Source of the DNA: Halalkalibacter krulwichiae | GTDB lineage: Bacteria > Bacillota > Bacilli > Bacillales > Bacillaceae_D | Assembly (NCBI RefSeq): GCF_002109385.1 | Contig: NZ_CP020814.1 | Coordinates: forward strand, 3,371,501-3,435,500 | DNA length: 64,000 nucleotides | Direction of reading: 5' to 3' | In this document: positions 27,967-39,983 of the stretch, piece by piece | Numbering within the stretch: the first letter of the stretch is position 1 | Layout of the letters: each line of letters starts with the position of its first letter | Position numbers and translations under genes: made by a program | The notes under the pieces: generated by a model | What the model was told of the DNA's origin: nothing | The model's database searches: none | Seen by the model: only the letters and a program-made list of their open reading frames with translations

Positions 27967-29721
27967 TTATAGTACACTTGCGTGGCCTCTGTAAATGTCA
28001 CCTCGAGCACTGTCAACAGTAATCTCTTCTCCATCTTTAAATAGATCGAGTGCACCTTGAACTCCAACAATAACTGGTGTGCTTAAATTAATTCCAACAA
28101 CGGCTGCATGAGAAGTTAAACCACCTTCTTCTGTAATTACAGCTGCCGCTTTTTCAAACGCAGGAATCATGTCTTTATCGGTGCTATACGTCACTAGAAT
28201 AGAACCTTCAGTTGTTTTTTCAAGAGCTTCAGCAGCATCTCTAGCTACAACTACACGACCAGCTGCTGAGCGTCGACCAATTCCTTGACCTTTGGCAATG
28301 ACTTCACCAATTACATGTACTTTTAAAATATTTGTCGTACCTGTTTCACCGACTGGAACTCCAGCGGTTAGAACAACTAGATCACCTTGTTTAATCGTAT
28401 TTGCTTCTAATGCAGTTGAAACAGTTGATTCAAACATTTCATCAGTTGAAGTCGCTTTTCTCCCTAATAAAGGATTAACGCCCCAAACAAGGTTTAATTT
28501 ACGAATGACCTTTTCACAACTTGTAACAGCTACAATTGGTGACTGAGGACGATATTTAGAGACGATTCTCGCAGTATGACCGCTCTCTGTCGCTGTTAAA
28601 ATAACGGCAGCATTAAGATTTGATGCTGTATGTGCAACTGATTGGCCAATTGCGCTCGTAATAGTAGTCGTTTCTTCTTTTGTTTTCTTACGTAACATTG
28701 CACTGTAATTTAATGCTTGCTCTGTACGTCTAGCAATGTTATTCATCGTTTGGACTGATTCAACAGGATAATCCCCTGCAGCCGTTTCTCCAGATAGCAT
28801 GATAGCATCAGTGCCATCAAAGATTGCGTTAGCAACATCACTTGCTTCTGCTCTTGTTGGTCTTGGGTTACGTTGCATCGAATCAAGCATTTGAGTTGCT
28901 GTAATAACAGGCTTGGCAGCTTGATTACACTTTTTGATTAATTGTTTTTGAACCAAAGGAACTTCTTCCGCTGGAATTTCTACTCCCAAGTCGCCACGAG
29001 CAACCATCAAGCCATCAGAAACCTCTAAAATTTCGTCGATGTTATCGACACCTTCTTGGTTCTCAATTTTAGGGATAATGTGAATATCTCCACCATTATT
29101 GTTATCTAACAGCTCTCGGATCTCAAGCACATCTGCTGCACGACGTACGAAAGAGGCCGCGATAAAGTCAACACCTTGCTCGATTCCAAACTTAATGTCT
29201 GCTGCATCTTTTTCCGTTATAGCCGGCAAGTTTACACTTACGTTTGGTACGTTAACACCCTTTTTATTCTTTAGTGTTCCACTGTTTAATACCTTTGTTA
29301 CAAGTTCTCCTTCTAGAACTTCCGTAACCTCAAGTCCAATTAAACCATCATCTAATAATAAGATAGACCCTGGCGCTACATCCTGAATCAAACCTGGATA
29401 CGTAATAGAAATCTTCTTGTTGTTTCCTACAACTTCAGTCATTGATACAATTAATTCGTCACCAGCTTTAAGTTCAGCCACGCCACCTTCTAACGTTTGT
29501 GTACGAATTTCAGGCCCTTTCGTATCTAATAGAATAGCTACTGTTTGACCTGTTTTTTCAGCTGCTTCTCGAATATTTTTAATTCTAGCACCGTGCTCTT
29601 CAAAGTCACCATGTGAGAAGTTTAAACGTGCTACGTTCATCCCAGCTTCAATTAAGGCTGTTAACTTTTCTACTGATTCACTTGCTGGTCCAATTGTACA
29701 TACGATTTTTGTTTTACGCAT
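27967..29721 (-). CDS. pyk: Pyruvate kinase with C-terminal PEP-utilizing domain
   Basis: 584 aa. It converts phosphoenolpyruvate and ADP to pyruvate and ATP. The catalytic barrel contains [23 protein letters not shown], the catalytic Lys/Glu segment [10 protein letters not shown] and ARGDLGVEI. After the usual ~475 residues it continues with a swivelling PEP-utilizing-type domain with [14 protein letters not shown], where the phospho-His equivalent is HAA; this extension is typical of Bacillus Pyk. It forms an operon with pfkA, 45 bases apart. Confidence 0.96.
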   Translation of the reverse strand: MRKTKIVCTIGPASESVEKLTALIEAGMNVARLNFSHGDFEEHGARIKNIREAAEKTGQTVAILLDTKGPEIRTQTLEGGVAELKAGDELIVSMTEVVGNNKKISITYPGLIQDVAPGSILLLDDGLIGLEVTEVLEGELVTKVLNSGTLKNKKGVNVPNVSVNLPAITEKDAADIKFGIEQGVDFIAASFVRRAADVLEIRELLDNNNGGDIHIIPKIENQEGVDNIDEILEVSDGLMVARGDLGVEIPAEEVPLVQKQLIKKCNQAAKPVITATQMLDSMQRNPRPTRAEASDVANAIFDGTDAIMLSGETAAGDYPVESVQTMNNIARRTEQALNYSAMLRKKTKEETTTITSAIGQSVAHTASNLNAAVILTATESGHTARIVSKYRPQSPIVAVTSCEKVIRKLNLVWGVNPLLGRKATSTDEMFESTVSTALEANTIKQGDLVVLTAGVPVGETGTTNILKVHVIGEVIAKGQGIGRRSAAGRVVVARDAAEALEKTTEGSILVTYSTDKDMIPAFEKAAAVITEEGGLTSHAAVVGINLSTPVIVGVQGALDLFKDGEEITVDSARGDIYRGHASVL

Positions 29722-29766
29722 TGTCTTCCTCCTAATAAAATGGCTCTTGTTTATATTTTGATAAAA

Positions 29767-31051
<1,285 letters not shown>

Positions 31052-32034
31052 TTAGCCTTTATTAACAGGCGTGACATCGTTTACATAAGAAAATTGTCCG
31101 ATATTTTTGTATTTTTGGTAGCGCTGTTCAATTAGCTCCTCTTCTGTTAATTCAGAAAGTGAAACAATTGACTGTTGTAATACTGAATCGATATATTCTG
31201 ATTGTTGTGCAACATCACGGTGAGCTCCACCTTTTACTTCATGAACAATCTCATCAATGACTCCTAACTCTTTTAAATCAGGAGCTGTAATTTTCATCGT
31301 TTCAGCTGCTCTTTGGGCTTGAGATGCATCCTTCCACAATAAAGCTGCCGCCCCTCAGGTGATATAACGGAATAAGTTGAGTTCTCTAACATATGGATAT
31401 GGTTGCCTACTCCTAATGCTAAAGCTCCTCCACTACCGCCTTCACCGATTACAATGCAAACAACAGGTACAGTTAAACCAGCCATTTCTAAAAGATTTTT
31501 AGCAATAGCCTCACTTTGACCACGTTCTTCTGCAGCTTTTCCAGGGTATGCACCTTTAGTATCGATAAAACAAATAATAGGTCTGGAGAATTTCTCTGCT
31601 TGTTTCATTAAACGTAACGCTTTACGATAGCCTTCTGGATGAGGCATACCAAAGTTACGTCGAATGTTTTCTTTTGTATCTTTTCCACGCTGATGCCCGA
31701 TTACTGTTACAGGACGCCCTTTGTATTTAGCAATTCCACCAACTATCGCTTCATCATCTCCATAATAGCGATCACCATGCATTTCTAGAAAATCAGTAAA
31801 TAAATGCTCGATATAATCGAGAGTTGTTGGACGCTCATTATGTCTAGCGATTTGAACACGTTCCCATGGTTGAAGGTTGCCATAAATGTCTTTCTCTAGT
31901 TGTTGTAAGCGCTTCTCAAGCTTCATAATTTCGTCTGTTAAATCAATTTCTTTTTCCTCAGTAAACGTACGAAGCTCCGAGATTTTCGTTTTCAATTCTA
32001 AAATTGGCTTTTCAAACCCTAATTCGCTTGCCAT
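31052..32034 (-). CDS. accA: Acetyl-CoA carboxylase carboxyltransferase alpha subunit (frameshift)
   Basis: With AccD it transfers the carboxyl group from carboxybiotin to acetyl-CoA, the first step of fatty-acid synthesis. The N-terminal part reads [18 protein letters not shown]..., with [19 protein letters not shown] and [14 protein letters not shown] oxyanion segments. The frame breaks at 31351-31354, where GGGG should be GGGGG: adding one G gives [17 protein letters not shown] and a 327-aa protein (325 in B. subtilis). It starts 17 bases after the repaired accD stop, preceded by GGAGGTGTAG. A sequencing error is likely. Confidence 0.94.
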
Positions 32035-32051
32035 TTCCTACTACACCTCCT

Positions 32052-32896
32052 CTATGAAGAATGGATATCTAATATTTTCGTTAACGTCTCTTTCATCTCA
32101 AGACGTGATAACACCTGGTCTAATTGACCGTGTTTCAATAAAAATTCAGCTGTCTGAAAGTCTTCCGGTAAGTCTTGACGAATGGTTTGTTCAATAATTC
32201 GTCGACCAGCAAAACCAATTAGTGCTTTTGGTTCTGCGAAGTTATAATCACCGAGAGAGGCAAAACTAGCTGAAACCCCCCCGTAGTCGGATGGGTCATA
32301 ATTGAAATGAATAAACCGCCTTGTCGATTCAGCTTTTGAAGAGCGGCACTTGTTTTAGCCATTTGCATCAAACTTAAAACACCTTCTTGCATTCTTGCGC
32401 CACCAGAAGCAGAAAATAAAATAAAAGGCAAATGCATTTCAATGGCATATTCTACAGCTCTTGTAATCTTCTCGCCTACTACTGAACCCATACTTCCCAT
32501 TCGGAATCGTGAATCCATTACAGCGATTACTGCACCAAATCCATTAATTGTCCCTTTTCCTGTTACAATCGCTTCGTTTAAATTGGTCTTTTCTCTATCC
32601 GCTTCCAACTTTTCTTCATAAGTAGGAAAGTTAAGCGGATTTTGACTAATCATCTCTTTATCAAATTCTACAAAAGAGTTCGCATCAAATAAGCTCTGAA
32701 TACGCTCGGGAGCCGTCATTCGAAAATGGTGTCCACACGAGTCACAAACTTGTAAGTTCTTTTGCAATTCCTTTGTATACATTATTGTCCGACAAGAAGG
32801 ACATTTGGTCATTAACCCTTCAGGAACCTCTTGTTTTGCTCTTTCTGAAGGAATCGTTGCATAGCGCTTCTTCTTTTTCAAAAAATCCTTAAGCAT
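32052..32896 (-). CDS. accD: Acetyl-CoA carboxylase carboxyltransferase beta subunit (frameshift)
   Basis: An N-terminal four-cysteine zinc ribbon ([18 protein letters not shown], then CDSCGHHF) precedes the crotonase-like carboxyltransferase domain with [19 protein letters not shown]. The frame breaks in a G run at 32276-32282: seven G should be eight. Adding one gives [18 protein letters not shown], then [20 protein letters not shown], and a 281-aa protein ending just before accA (290 in B. subtilis). It is the first gene of accD-accA. An essential gene with a homopolymer break points to sequencing error. Confidence 0.93.
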
Positions 32897-32963
32897 ATTC
32901 CCACCTCACTCGCTTAAGCTTAATTATTTCAATTTATGGCTAGCATAATAAAAATAGTACAAG

Positions 32964-33629
32964 CTAAAATCGACTATTCTCTAAATGTAATGTCATAGCT
33001 GCAACAGCCTGTGTACGGTCACGCTTTTTCAACGCTTGATAAATTTCTTCATGTTCACTTAAAGAAGCTGACATTCTTCCTGCTCTTTGGAGCGATCGCT
33101 CAATCGCAACTTTATTGTATTCTACAAGTGATACCCATAGATTTAATAAGAGCTGGTTCTCGCAAGCTTTTACGATCGTCTTATGAAACAGATAATCTTC
33201 CTCAACCGGCAAATCACCATGTGACCATTCTTCTTTCGCTCTTTCTAACAGGTGCTGAAGCTCTTCAATCGATTCATCTGAAACTCGGTCACAAGCTAAC
33301 TTTAATGCCTCAAGCTCTACTATTCGTCTTGTTTCAGTTAAATCCTTCCTAGCACCTTCATCTTTTAATAAAAATGATAAAAGAATCTCCACTAGCCGAT
33401 AGCTTCCAAACGGCTTAATAAAGGTTCCCTCTCCACGACGTGTTTCAATTAAATCAAGTAATTCCAAAGCACGTAACGCTTCACGGACAGAAGAGCGACC
33501 GACATCTAGACGGTCGCTCAATTCTCTTTCCGAAGGTAATTTATCTCCGCTTGTTAGCTGATCTTCATTAATAATATTGTTAATTTGCTTAATTACTTCA
33601 AGATAGACTTTCGGTTGTACTGATGACAT
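32964..33629 (-). CDS. GntR/FadR-type transcriptional regulator
   Basis: 221 aa. The N-terminal winged helix-turn-helix (about 5-75) carries the GntR signature LPSERELSDRLDVGRSSVREALRALE, followed by TRRGEGTFI. The C-terminal all-helical FCD ligand domain shows E..RR..VE and the metal/ligand histidines in DYLFHKTIVKAC and LSEHEEIYQAL. FCD regulators bind acyl or organic-acid ligands. It lies between malic enzyme and accD and reads the same way, so control of malate or fatty-acid genes is a reasonable guess. The ligand is not shown by the sequence. Confidence 0.85.
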   Translation of the reverse strand: MSSVQPKVYLEVIKQINNIINEDQLTSGDKLPSERELSDRLDVGRSSVREALRALELLDLIETRRGEGTFIKPFGSYRLVEILLSFLLKDEGARKDLTETRRIVELEALKLACDRVSDESIEELQHLLERAKEEWSHGDLPVEEDYLFHKTIVKACENQLLLNLWVSLVEYNKVAIERSLQRAGRMSASLSEHEEIYQALKKRDRTQAVAAMTLHLENSRF

Positions 33630-33691
33630 CAGCCACCCTCACCTCAGTTACAATAGTTCTAATAACATAACAGCTTAACAAGAATGTGAAA

Positions 33692-34933
33692 TTACTTATC
33701 GTCCCCAATAATTGCCAGTTGACGCGTTTTTTCTGCAATCTTTTCTGGATCTACCTTTTTACGAGCAACTCCAGTCTCCATTGCTGTCTTTGCCACTGCA
33801 GCAGCTACAGCCGGAGCTACACGAGGATCAAACGGAGCTGGTATAACATAATCAGCCGTCAATTCTTTATCCGTCACCAAATCTGCGATCGCATGTACAG
33901 CAGCCACTTTCATTTCTTCGTTAATGTGTGTCGCTCTTACATCTAAAGCTCCACGGAAGATTCCAGGGAACGCCAAAACGTTATTAACTTGGTTTGGAAA
34001 ATCTGAACGTCCTGTCCCAATGACTTTAGCACCTGCAGCCTTTGCTTCTTCAGGCATAACTTCAGGCACCGGATTAGCCATCGCAAAAATGATTGGATCT
34101 GGGTTCATGCTTTCAATCATTTCTTTTGTTAGAGCTCCGGCAACTGATACTCCAATAAAAACATCCGCGCCTTTAATTACGTCAGCTAAGTTACCTTCAA
34201 GTTGATCACGATTAGAGAATTTAGCAACTTCTGCCTTCATATCATTCATTCCATAAGTACGACCTTCAAAGATTGCACCTTTTGAATCGCACATAATGGC
34301 GTCTCTTACACCCATGCGCTGCATTAATTTAAGAATGGCAATCCCAGCTGAACCGGCTCCATTTGCAACCACTTTAATTTCAGACATCTTTTTGCCCGTT
34401 AACTTTAAAGCATTTATTAAACCAGCAAGTGTCACAATGGCTGTACCATGCTGATCATCATGAAACACAGGAATATTTGTTTCTTTCTTCAAACGCTCTT
34501 CAATCTCAAAGCAAGCAGGTGCTGCTATATCCTCAAGATTCACACCACCAAAAGTCGGTTCAAGCAGTTTAACAGTCTCAACCATTTGATCTACATCTGT
34601 TGTTTTTAAGCAAATTGGAAACGCATCAACACCAGCAAATGATTTAAATAATACAGCCTTACCTTCCATTACAGGTAAAGAAGCCTCGGGACCAATGTTT
34701 CCAAGTCCAAGTACGGCTGTACCATTACTAACAACCGCTACCATATTGCCTTTCATTGTATATTCATAGACTGTTTCAATGTCTTCAAAAATTTCTTTAC
34801 AAGGCTCTGCTACTCCAGGAGAATACGCTAGACTTAAATCCTTTGCATTACGAACAGCGACCTTTGCTTTAGACTCAAGTTTCCCTTGATTAATACGATG
34901 CATATGTAAAGCTTCTTCCCTAGTTGTTGCCAC
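33692..34933 (-). CDS. ytsJ: NAD(P)-dependent malic enzyme
   Basis: 413 aa, the short bacterial form (YtsJ 410 aa). It decarboxylates malate to pyruvate. The catalytic Tyr/Lys segments are [14 protein letters not shown] and [19 protein letters not shown], metal is bound by FEIEERL and [11 protein letters not shown], and the nucleotide-binding fold has [12 protein letters not shown]. In B. subtilis YtsJ is the main malic enzyme and supplies NADPH. It lies just upstream of the FadR-type regulator in transcription order, with GGAGAGTG before the start. Confidence 0.94.
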   Translation of the reverse strand: MATTREEALHMHRINQGKLESKAKVAVRNAKDLSLAYSPGVAEPCKEIFEDIETVYEYTMKGNMVAVVSNGTAVLGLGNIGPEASLPVMEGKAVLFKSFAGVDAFPICLKTTDVDQMVETVKLLEPTFGGVNLEDIAAPACFEIEERLKKETNIPVFHDDQHGTAIVTLAGLINALKLTGKKMSEIKVVANGAGSAGIAILKLMQRMGVRDAIMCDSKGAIFEGRTYGMNDMKAEVAKFSNRDQLEGNLADVIKGADVFIGVSVAGALTKEMIESMNPDPIIFAMANPVPEVMPEEAKAAGAKVIGTGRSDFPNQVNNVLAFPGIFRGALDVRATHINEEMKVAAVHAIADLVTDKELTADYVIPAPFDPRVAPAVAAAVAKTAMETGVARKKVDPEKIAEKTRQLAIIGDDK

Positions 34934-35060
34934 AACGACACTCTCCTTTATAGATATCTATAATTGTTCTGCTTCCCACTGGTCTGACCACTTCTAAAAC
35001 AATCTTTATTATATAGAAAATTCCTTCATAAGCCAAGAGTAAATTAATATAAACTCATTT

Positions 35061-35247
35061 GGGCAGTGGCTCCGTTCGGCGCGCCGAGTTTGATCCAAAA
35101 GGTAAAAACCAACCTTTTGGGCACCGGCTTCTCTCGCTGCACGTTTCTCTGAGAAAACCACTCAGAGAAACTTAAAACCTTGCAGCGGCTCCGCTCGGTG
35201 CGCCGAGTTTGATCCAAAAGGTAAAAACCAACCTTTTGGATCAAACT
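35061..35247 (-). repeat. Structured repeat locus C after dnaE
   Basis: A perfect 18-bp hairpin (arms GAGTTTGATCCAAAAGGT, loop TGGTTTTT) overlaps the dnaE stop codon. A core follows: GCACCG/CGGTGC outer stem, GCGGAGC, stem GCTGC/GCAGC and inner stem TTTCTCTGAG/CTCAGAGAAA. Then comes the hairpin again, with an incomplete 5' arm, at a 119-bp offset, followed by the first ~24 bases of another core (35061-35084). The rest of 34934-35060 is AT-rich, contains the malic enzyme promoter region, and shows nothing else. Confidence 0.82.
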
Positions 35248-38200
35248 CTTAATATTACATTCTCATCACCTAATAGGTTTTTCATACCTGTTAGAAATGA
35301 TGGGGTTGGGTTTATCTTGTATTCTTGTGGGAGGTGTTTCGTTTGTTTCGTTCTTTCATAATACAGAATGACTGGGGTTGGTCCAGTATGAGTCATTAAA
35401 TAATGCTTTACCTTTTCAAGCACATCTAGTTTTTCTTGTTCTGGAACGATACGTAAGTAAAGGGTCTGTCGTTCTTTTTTTCCTGCGAGGCTACTTACTG
35501 GACCTGCTTTCTCGACAATAAATTGCGTTTTTTCTTTCGATTGATCAAAGCGTCCTTCAAATAATAGAAGCTCGCCTTCTTCAAAGGTTGATGACACCTG
35601 CTTCCACACACGTGGAAATAAGACTAACTCACATTCTCCGGATTCATCAGAGAGCGTACCAAAAGCCATTCCATCGCCCTTTTTTGTCTTTATTTTCTTA
35701 ACTTGAATGATTAAGCCAGCTATTCTTGAAGAACTGGTTGTAGTCAGTGCGTTTTGAATGGTTTTACGCCCTACCTTTTCTAGCTGCGCTTTCCACATCT
35801 CTATTGGATGTCCGGATAAATAAAAACCGAGCGCTTCTTTTTCAAAATCCAGCTTTTCTTGAATTTGTAGTGGCTCAACTTCTCTATAACTTGGCGGCTG
35901 TATGTCTAACGTAAATAAGCCTTCTGTTTCATCTTGAAAGGAATTGACTTCTTGCGCAAAACCGATTGCTTCTTCTACTGCATAAAGCATTGTCGCACGA
36001 TCTACCCCGAATTCATCCATTGCTCCAGCCTTTATTAAGTTCTCGATCGCCTTTTTGTTAACCACTTTTGAATTGATTCGTACAACAAAACGAAACAAAT
36101 CATTAAAAGCCTCTTTTTTATTTTCTTCAACAATCAAACGTGCTGCTGGTAAACCAACATGTGAGATTGGTAATAGACCAAAACGAATAGAATTCTCTTC
36201 AATGGCAAAAAGAATATCACTTTTTGATACCGATGGACCTAATACCTCATATCCAGCATCCTTACATTCCTGCAAATGATGAGCAAGCTTATCATGTTGA
36301 TTCCAAACGGAAGATAACAAAGCAGTATAAAAAGCAAGTGGATAATTCACTTTTAAGTAAGCCAGATAATAACTGATCATACTGTACGCTACAGCATGAC
36401 TGCGGTTGAATCCATAATCAGCAAATCTTTCAATTAACTCATATATTTCTTCCGCAATGGAAGTCGAATATCCTTTTTCTTTTGCTCCTTTTATAAAAGC
36501 TGCACGTTGTTGGTCTAATTCGTCTTTCTTTTTCTTGCTAATTGCTCGACGAAGCAAGTCTGCTTCCGCTAAAGAAAACCCTGCCATTACAGAAGCTATT
36601 TCCATAATTTGTTCTTGGTAAATAAGCACACCATACGTTCGGCTTAAAATCGGCTCTAAATCAGGATGGACAAATGAAACTTGGCGTATACCATGTTTCC
36701 CACTTACATAGTCTGGAATGTATTTCATCGGACCAGGACGGTACAGTGCGTTCACAGCTACAATATCTTCAAATTCTGTTGGTCTTAGTTGCTTAAGAGC
36801 TTGTCGCATCCCAGCTGATTCAAGTTGAAATACACCTGTTGTCTCTCCTTTAGCCAATAATTGAAAGGTCTTTTCATCATCAAAAGGAATCGTTGTGACA
36901 TCCAGTTTCTTAGCTGTTTGTTTTTCAATTAGAGTCGTGATTGTTTCAAGAAGTGTTAAGTTACGTAACCCAAGAAAGTCAAATTTCAATAGGCCTAGTT
37001 TTTCAACAATGTCCATAGTTGCTTGAGTTAATGAAATTTGTGCATGTCCTGCTTGCAATGCCATAACTTGCGTTAATGGATCTCTGCTTATAACTACTCC
37101 TGCCGCATGGGTGGAGGCATGCCGGGGCAACCCTTCCAATTCCTTTGCAATTTGCCATAAATGTTTAAGTTCCTCAGATTGATCGATCATTTCTTTTAGA
37201 GCATCATTTTCATAGATTGCTCTCGTTAAGGACATACCAGGAGAAGCAGGTATTTGTTTGACTAATTGTTCAATAACGTAACTGTCTGTCCCAAGAACTT
37301 TCCCAACATCTCGAATGACAGCTCTTGCTGCAAGAGTGCCGAAAGTGATAATTTGTGCAACATTGCCCTTTCCATACTTATTTTGTACATAAGCAATAAC
37401 TTCATCTCGGCGGTGGTCAGGGAAATCAATATCAATATCAGGCATTGAAATTCGTTCATGGTTGAGAAAACGTTCAAATAATAAATCATATTGAATCGGA
37501 TCAACATTTGTAATCTGTAAGACATAGGCAACGAGAGATCCTGCAGCCGACCCTCTCCCGGGACCCGTTAATATATTTTGTTCTCTTGCATAGGTCATAA
37601 AATCCCATACAATCAAAAAATAATCACTGAAGCCCATACGTTCTATAACAGCCAATTCTTTATCTAATCTTGCCCTTAATGGATCTGTTATGGATTTATA
37701 GCGTAACTTTAAACCTTTTAAACAGAGTTCTCGCAAAAATTCATTAGAACTCTTTCCTTGATTATTCGGATAAACCGGAAGTTTTGGTTTATCCAATTCA
37801 AGGTGAACAGAACATAAGTTAGCAAGGGTTTGTGTCATACTCAAAGCTTCTTTTTGACCGTTAAATAATTGTTCCATTTCCGTTGGACTCAGCATATAAA
37901 AAGACTTTTCTTTTCCAGTGAGCAATCTTTCCTCTGCTTTTACTCCGTCACGAATGGCTCGAATAACCGCAAAAGCCTTTTGGTCTTCTGGTTTTAGAAA
38001 GAAACATGGTTGTGATGCTATTGTCTTCATGCCTGTTTGTTCTGAGAATTTCTTAACCGCTTGTCCCTTCCAAGAATCGCCGTCTGTATCTGGCTGTACT
38101 TCAAGAAACCAATCGTCCATTTTTGTTTGCCCACGCCATAATTCCAACCAATCGAACGCTTTTGTAAATTCACCTTCTGCTAAATATCCATCTATTGGAC

Positions 38201-38600
38201 CCTGTTCGACAGGAATAATAATAAGTATATCTTCAAAAAAGCGAATAGCTTCATGACTTGTCAAAAACAATTGCTTTTCCTGTTTATGACCAAGAACAGT
38301 AGCCAACTTTAATAGATTTTTAAAACCGTTTTGATTTTTAGCATACAGTCGCAAAGAAGCTAATTCGCTTATTCCTAGGTTTCGATTTCGTTCAATCGTT
38401 ATTTCAAGTCCAAATATCGGCTTAATCTTATTTTTTTGACAAGCCTCGTAAAACGGAACAGCTCCATACATAACATGCCTATCACATAAAGCGAGAGCGT
38501 TGTAACCGAGCTCTTTCGCTCTTGAAACAAGCCTCTCAATTCGATTGGTTGATGATAGAAGACTGTATTCACTGTACACATGATTTAAGACAATCTCCAT
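35241..38600 (-). CDS. dnaE: DNA polymerase III alpha subunit DnaE
   Basis: 1119 aa from ATG 38600, with GAGGAG upstream; an upstream in-frame Met five codons earlier has no ribosome site. The PHP domain (MEIVLNHVYSEYSLL...) is followed by the C-family polymerase core with catalytic aspartates in MPDIDIDFPDHRRDEV and GRGSAAGSLVAYVL, then a helix-hairpin-helix region and an OB-fold (SSRIAGLIIQVKKIK). DnaE extends RNA primers before handing over to PolC in Firmicutes. It is divergent from ytrH and ends inside the hairpin of repeat locus C. Confidence 0.96.
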   Translation of the reverse strand: MEIVLNHVYSEYSLLSSTNRIERLVSRAKELGYNALALCDRHVMYGAVPFYEACQKNKIKPIFGLEITIERNRNLGISELASLRLYAKNQNGFKNLLKLATVLGHKQEKQLFLTSHEAIRFFEDILIIIPVEQGPIDGYLAEGEFTKAFDWLELWRGQTKMDDWFLEVQPDTDGDSWKGQAVKKFSEQTGMKTIASQPCFFLKPEDQKAFAVIRAIRDGVKAEERLLTGKEKSFYMLSPTEMEQLFNGQKEALSMTQTLANLCSVHLELDKPKLPVYPNNQGKSSNEFLRELCLKGLKLRYKSITDPLRARLDKELAVIERMGFSDYFLIVWDFMTYAREQNILTGPGRGSAAGSLVAYVLQITNVDPIQYDLLFERFLNHERISMPDIDIDFPDHRRDEVIAYVQNKYGKGNVAQIITFGTLAARAVIRDVGKVLGTDSYVIEQLVKQIPASPGMSLTRAIYENDALKEMIDQSEELKHLWQIAKELEGLPRHASTHAAGVVISRDPLTQVMALQAGHAQISLTQATMDIVEKLGLLKFDFLGLRNLTLLETITTLIEKQTAKKLDVTTIPFDDEKTFQLLAKGETTGVFQLESAGMRQALKQLRPTEFEDIVAVNALYRPGPMKYIPDYVSGKHGIRQVSFVHPDLEPILSRTYGVLIYQEQIMEIASVMAGFSLAEADLLRRAISKKKKDELDQQRAAFIKGAKEKGYSTSIAEEIYELIERFADYGFNRSHAVAYSMISYYLAYLKVNYPLAFYTALLSSVWNQHDKLAHHLQECKDAGYEVLGPSVSKSDILFAIEENSIRFGLLPISHVGLPAARLIVEENKKEAFNDLFRFVVRINSKVVNKKAIENLIKAGAMDEFGVDRATMLYAVEEAIGFAQEVNSFQDETEGLFTLDIQPPSYREVEPLQIQEKLDFEKEALGFYLSGHPIEMWKAQLEKVGRKTIQNALTTTSSSRIAGLIIQVKKIKTKKGDGMAFGTLSDESGECELVLFPRVWKQVSSTFEEGELLLFEGRFDQSKEKTQFIVEKAGPVSSLAGKKERQTLYLRIVPEQEKLDVLEKVKHYLMTHTGPTPVILYYERTKQTKHLPQEYKINPTPSFLTGMKNLLGDENVILRV

Positions 38601-38693
38601 TTCAACTCTCCTCATCTTTCATCTTTTGTCTCTTTAGTATAGTACATATTAGTGACTAATGAATATGAGAGTGCCTTTTCTCATTTTTTATGT

Positions 38694-38724
38694 GCATATT
38701 TCTCCTAGCCTTGTCCTATATATG
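38694..38724 (+). promoter_or_regulatory. Possible sigma-E promoter of ytrH-ytrI
   Basis: GCATATT (38694-38700) and CTATATAT (from 38716), 15 bases apart, resemble the mother-cell sigma-E consensus. This fits ytrH being known as a sigma-E gene, but the -10 match is weak. Confidence 0.35.
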
Positions 38725-38773
38725 TAAGAGACATGTTGCATTTATTTATCTTCCAATAGAAAGGTGGTTTCAT

Positions 38774-39112
38774 ATGCTAAGCCGCGAACTATTAGCTACA
38801 TTAATTGTTGATTTTTTTGTTGCATTCGGTGTAATCATTGGCGGAGCGATCATTGGCGGAATTGGTGCATTTTTAATTGGAAAACCACCATTATCGGTGA
38901 TTCATGATTTAGCAGGAAGCTTAAAGATATGGGCAATTGTTGCAGCGATTGGTGGAACTTTTGATGCGATTACTAATATTGAACGAGGACTTTTTTATGG
39001 GACTCATGATGATATCTTTAAAACTGGTTTTATGATCTTAGCCGCCTTATGTGGTGCTCATTCTGGTACAGTTTTAATCCAATGGCTCGTCGGGGAAACA
39101 CTATCATCATGA
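38774..39112 (+). CDS. ytrH: Sporulation membrane protein YtrH
   Basis: 112 aa from ATG 38774, after AAAGGTGG; an upstream in-frame Met is unlikely. There are three hydrophobic segments with glycine-rich turns (VIIGGAIIGGIGAFLIG, IWAIVAAIGGTFDAI, ILAALCGAHSGTVLIQW). YtrH is made in the mother cell under sigma-E and is needed for efficient sporulation in B. subtilis; the molecular role is unknown. It overlaps ytrI by four bases (ATGA) and is divergent from dnaE. Confidence 0.92.
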   Translation: MLSRELLATLIVDFFVAFGVIIGGAIIGGIGAFLIGKPPLSVIHDLAGSLKIWAIVAAIGGTFDAITNIERGLFYGTHDDIFKTGFMILAALCGAHSGTVLIQWLVGETLSS

Positions 39113-39612
39113 GAATTCCTCCTCTTTATGAACGTCGAACGGTACAACGCTTTTTCGCTGGAATCATACTAGGAATTTTAATTGGCTGGTTCTTTTTTAT
39201 TTATCAATATGGTCAAGTATATGAAGGATTAATCTTTCGTTTGTCTGAACAAGAGGCTGTCATCGATCAACTTGAAAAGGATATTGAACAATTGCTAAGT
39301 GAACAGCGAAAATTAAATGAAGAGAATCAAAAAAAGTTAACGATTCAGGAGATCGAAATTCAATACAGCAATGATCGCAAACTGAGGTTAAATCAACTTA
39401 CCCTTCTCGATTTAAAACAACAAGCTTTACAAGAATTGCAATACGTAAAGCGAAAAGACATCGAAACCGTTTCTAATATGAAAGATTTAATGATTAGCTC
39501 TTTAGAAAACAAAGTATTTTCTGTCGGAGAAAGGCGTTATCAGCTTAAAGTTGAAGAAGTTTACCTCTATACAACATTAACCATACATGTAAAGATTGTT
39601 CCCTCAGGTTAA
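39109..39612 (+). CDS. ytrI: Sporulation membrane protein YtrI
   Basis: 167 aa from ATG 39109, which overlaps the ytrH stop. One membrane helix (about 14-34, FFAGIILGILIGWFFFIYQYG) follows a short basic cytoplasmic tail MRIPPLYERR, then a long coiled coil (about 45-85, LSEQEAVIDQLEKDIEQLL) and a small C-terminal domain. It matches B. subtilis YtrI in length and layout. It is translated together with ytrH and is likely to act with it in the mother cell. Confidence 0.88.
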   Translation: MRIPPLYERRTVQRFFAGIILGILIGWFFFIYQYGQVYEGLIFRLSEQEAVIDQLEKDIEQLLSEQRKLNEENQKKLTIQEIEIQYSNDRKLRLNQLTLLDLKQQALQELQYVKRKDIETVSNMKDLMISSLENKVFSVGERRYQLKVEEVYLYTTLTIHVKIVPSG

Positions 39613-39711
39613 AAACCACAATTTTTCGAACTTTATTCATCAAATATCTATTTTTTTCTAACTTTATTGTATAATAAAGTAAAACCCTCAATAGTTAGGA
39701 GGAAACTAATC

Positions 39712-39915
39712 ATGGATGTTACCGGAAAAGAAATGGTGATTAATCGCAAAGAAATGGCTCTAAAAAAAGTCGAAAAGATCAAAAATGGCTTATCGGCTTT
39801 TGCTGAATCAGAAGAAGTCATCGAATTCGTTCGGAAAGAGTTAAGAAAAGATGGCGTTGAAGTGCACGAAGATATTACCGAGATTGGCTGTTGGTTTATT
39901 CCGGCTAACCAATGA
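39712..39915 (+). CDS. Small conserved hypothetical protein (67 aa)
   Basis: 67 aa from ATG 39712, preceded by TTAGGAGG, an excellent ribosome site, and by TATAAT at about 39671 as a possible -10 element. The protein is charged and soluble: an N-terminal helix rich in Lys/Glu (KEMALKKVEKIKNGLSAF), an acidic middle and a C-terminal EIGCWFIPANQ. A similar small gene lies between ytrI and nrnA in B. subtilis, but I cannot name it surely. A shared terminator with nrnA follows. Confidence 0.7.
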   Translation: MDVTGKEMVINRKEMALKKVEKIKNGLSAFAESEEVIEFVRKELRKDGVEVHEDITEIGCWFIPANQ

Positions 39916-39936
39916 AACTAGGGACTCTTCCTATTT

Positions 39937-39980
39937 GAGGGAAAGAAGATTTCGTTACACAAAATCTTCTTTCCCTCTTT
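39937..39980. terminator. Bidirectional terminator between the 67-aa gene and nrnA
   Basis: GAGGGAAAGAAGATTT and AAATCTTCTTTCCCTC form a perfect 16-bp stem; T residues follow on the plus strand and a shorter run on the minus strand. The genes converge here. Confidence 0.85.
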
Positions 39981-39983
39981 TAG

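Noticed and set aside
35044..35244. Minus-strand ORF in repeat locus C
   Set aside because: Internally repetitive because of the duplicated hairpin and core; no start signals.
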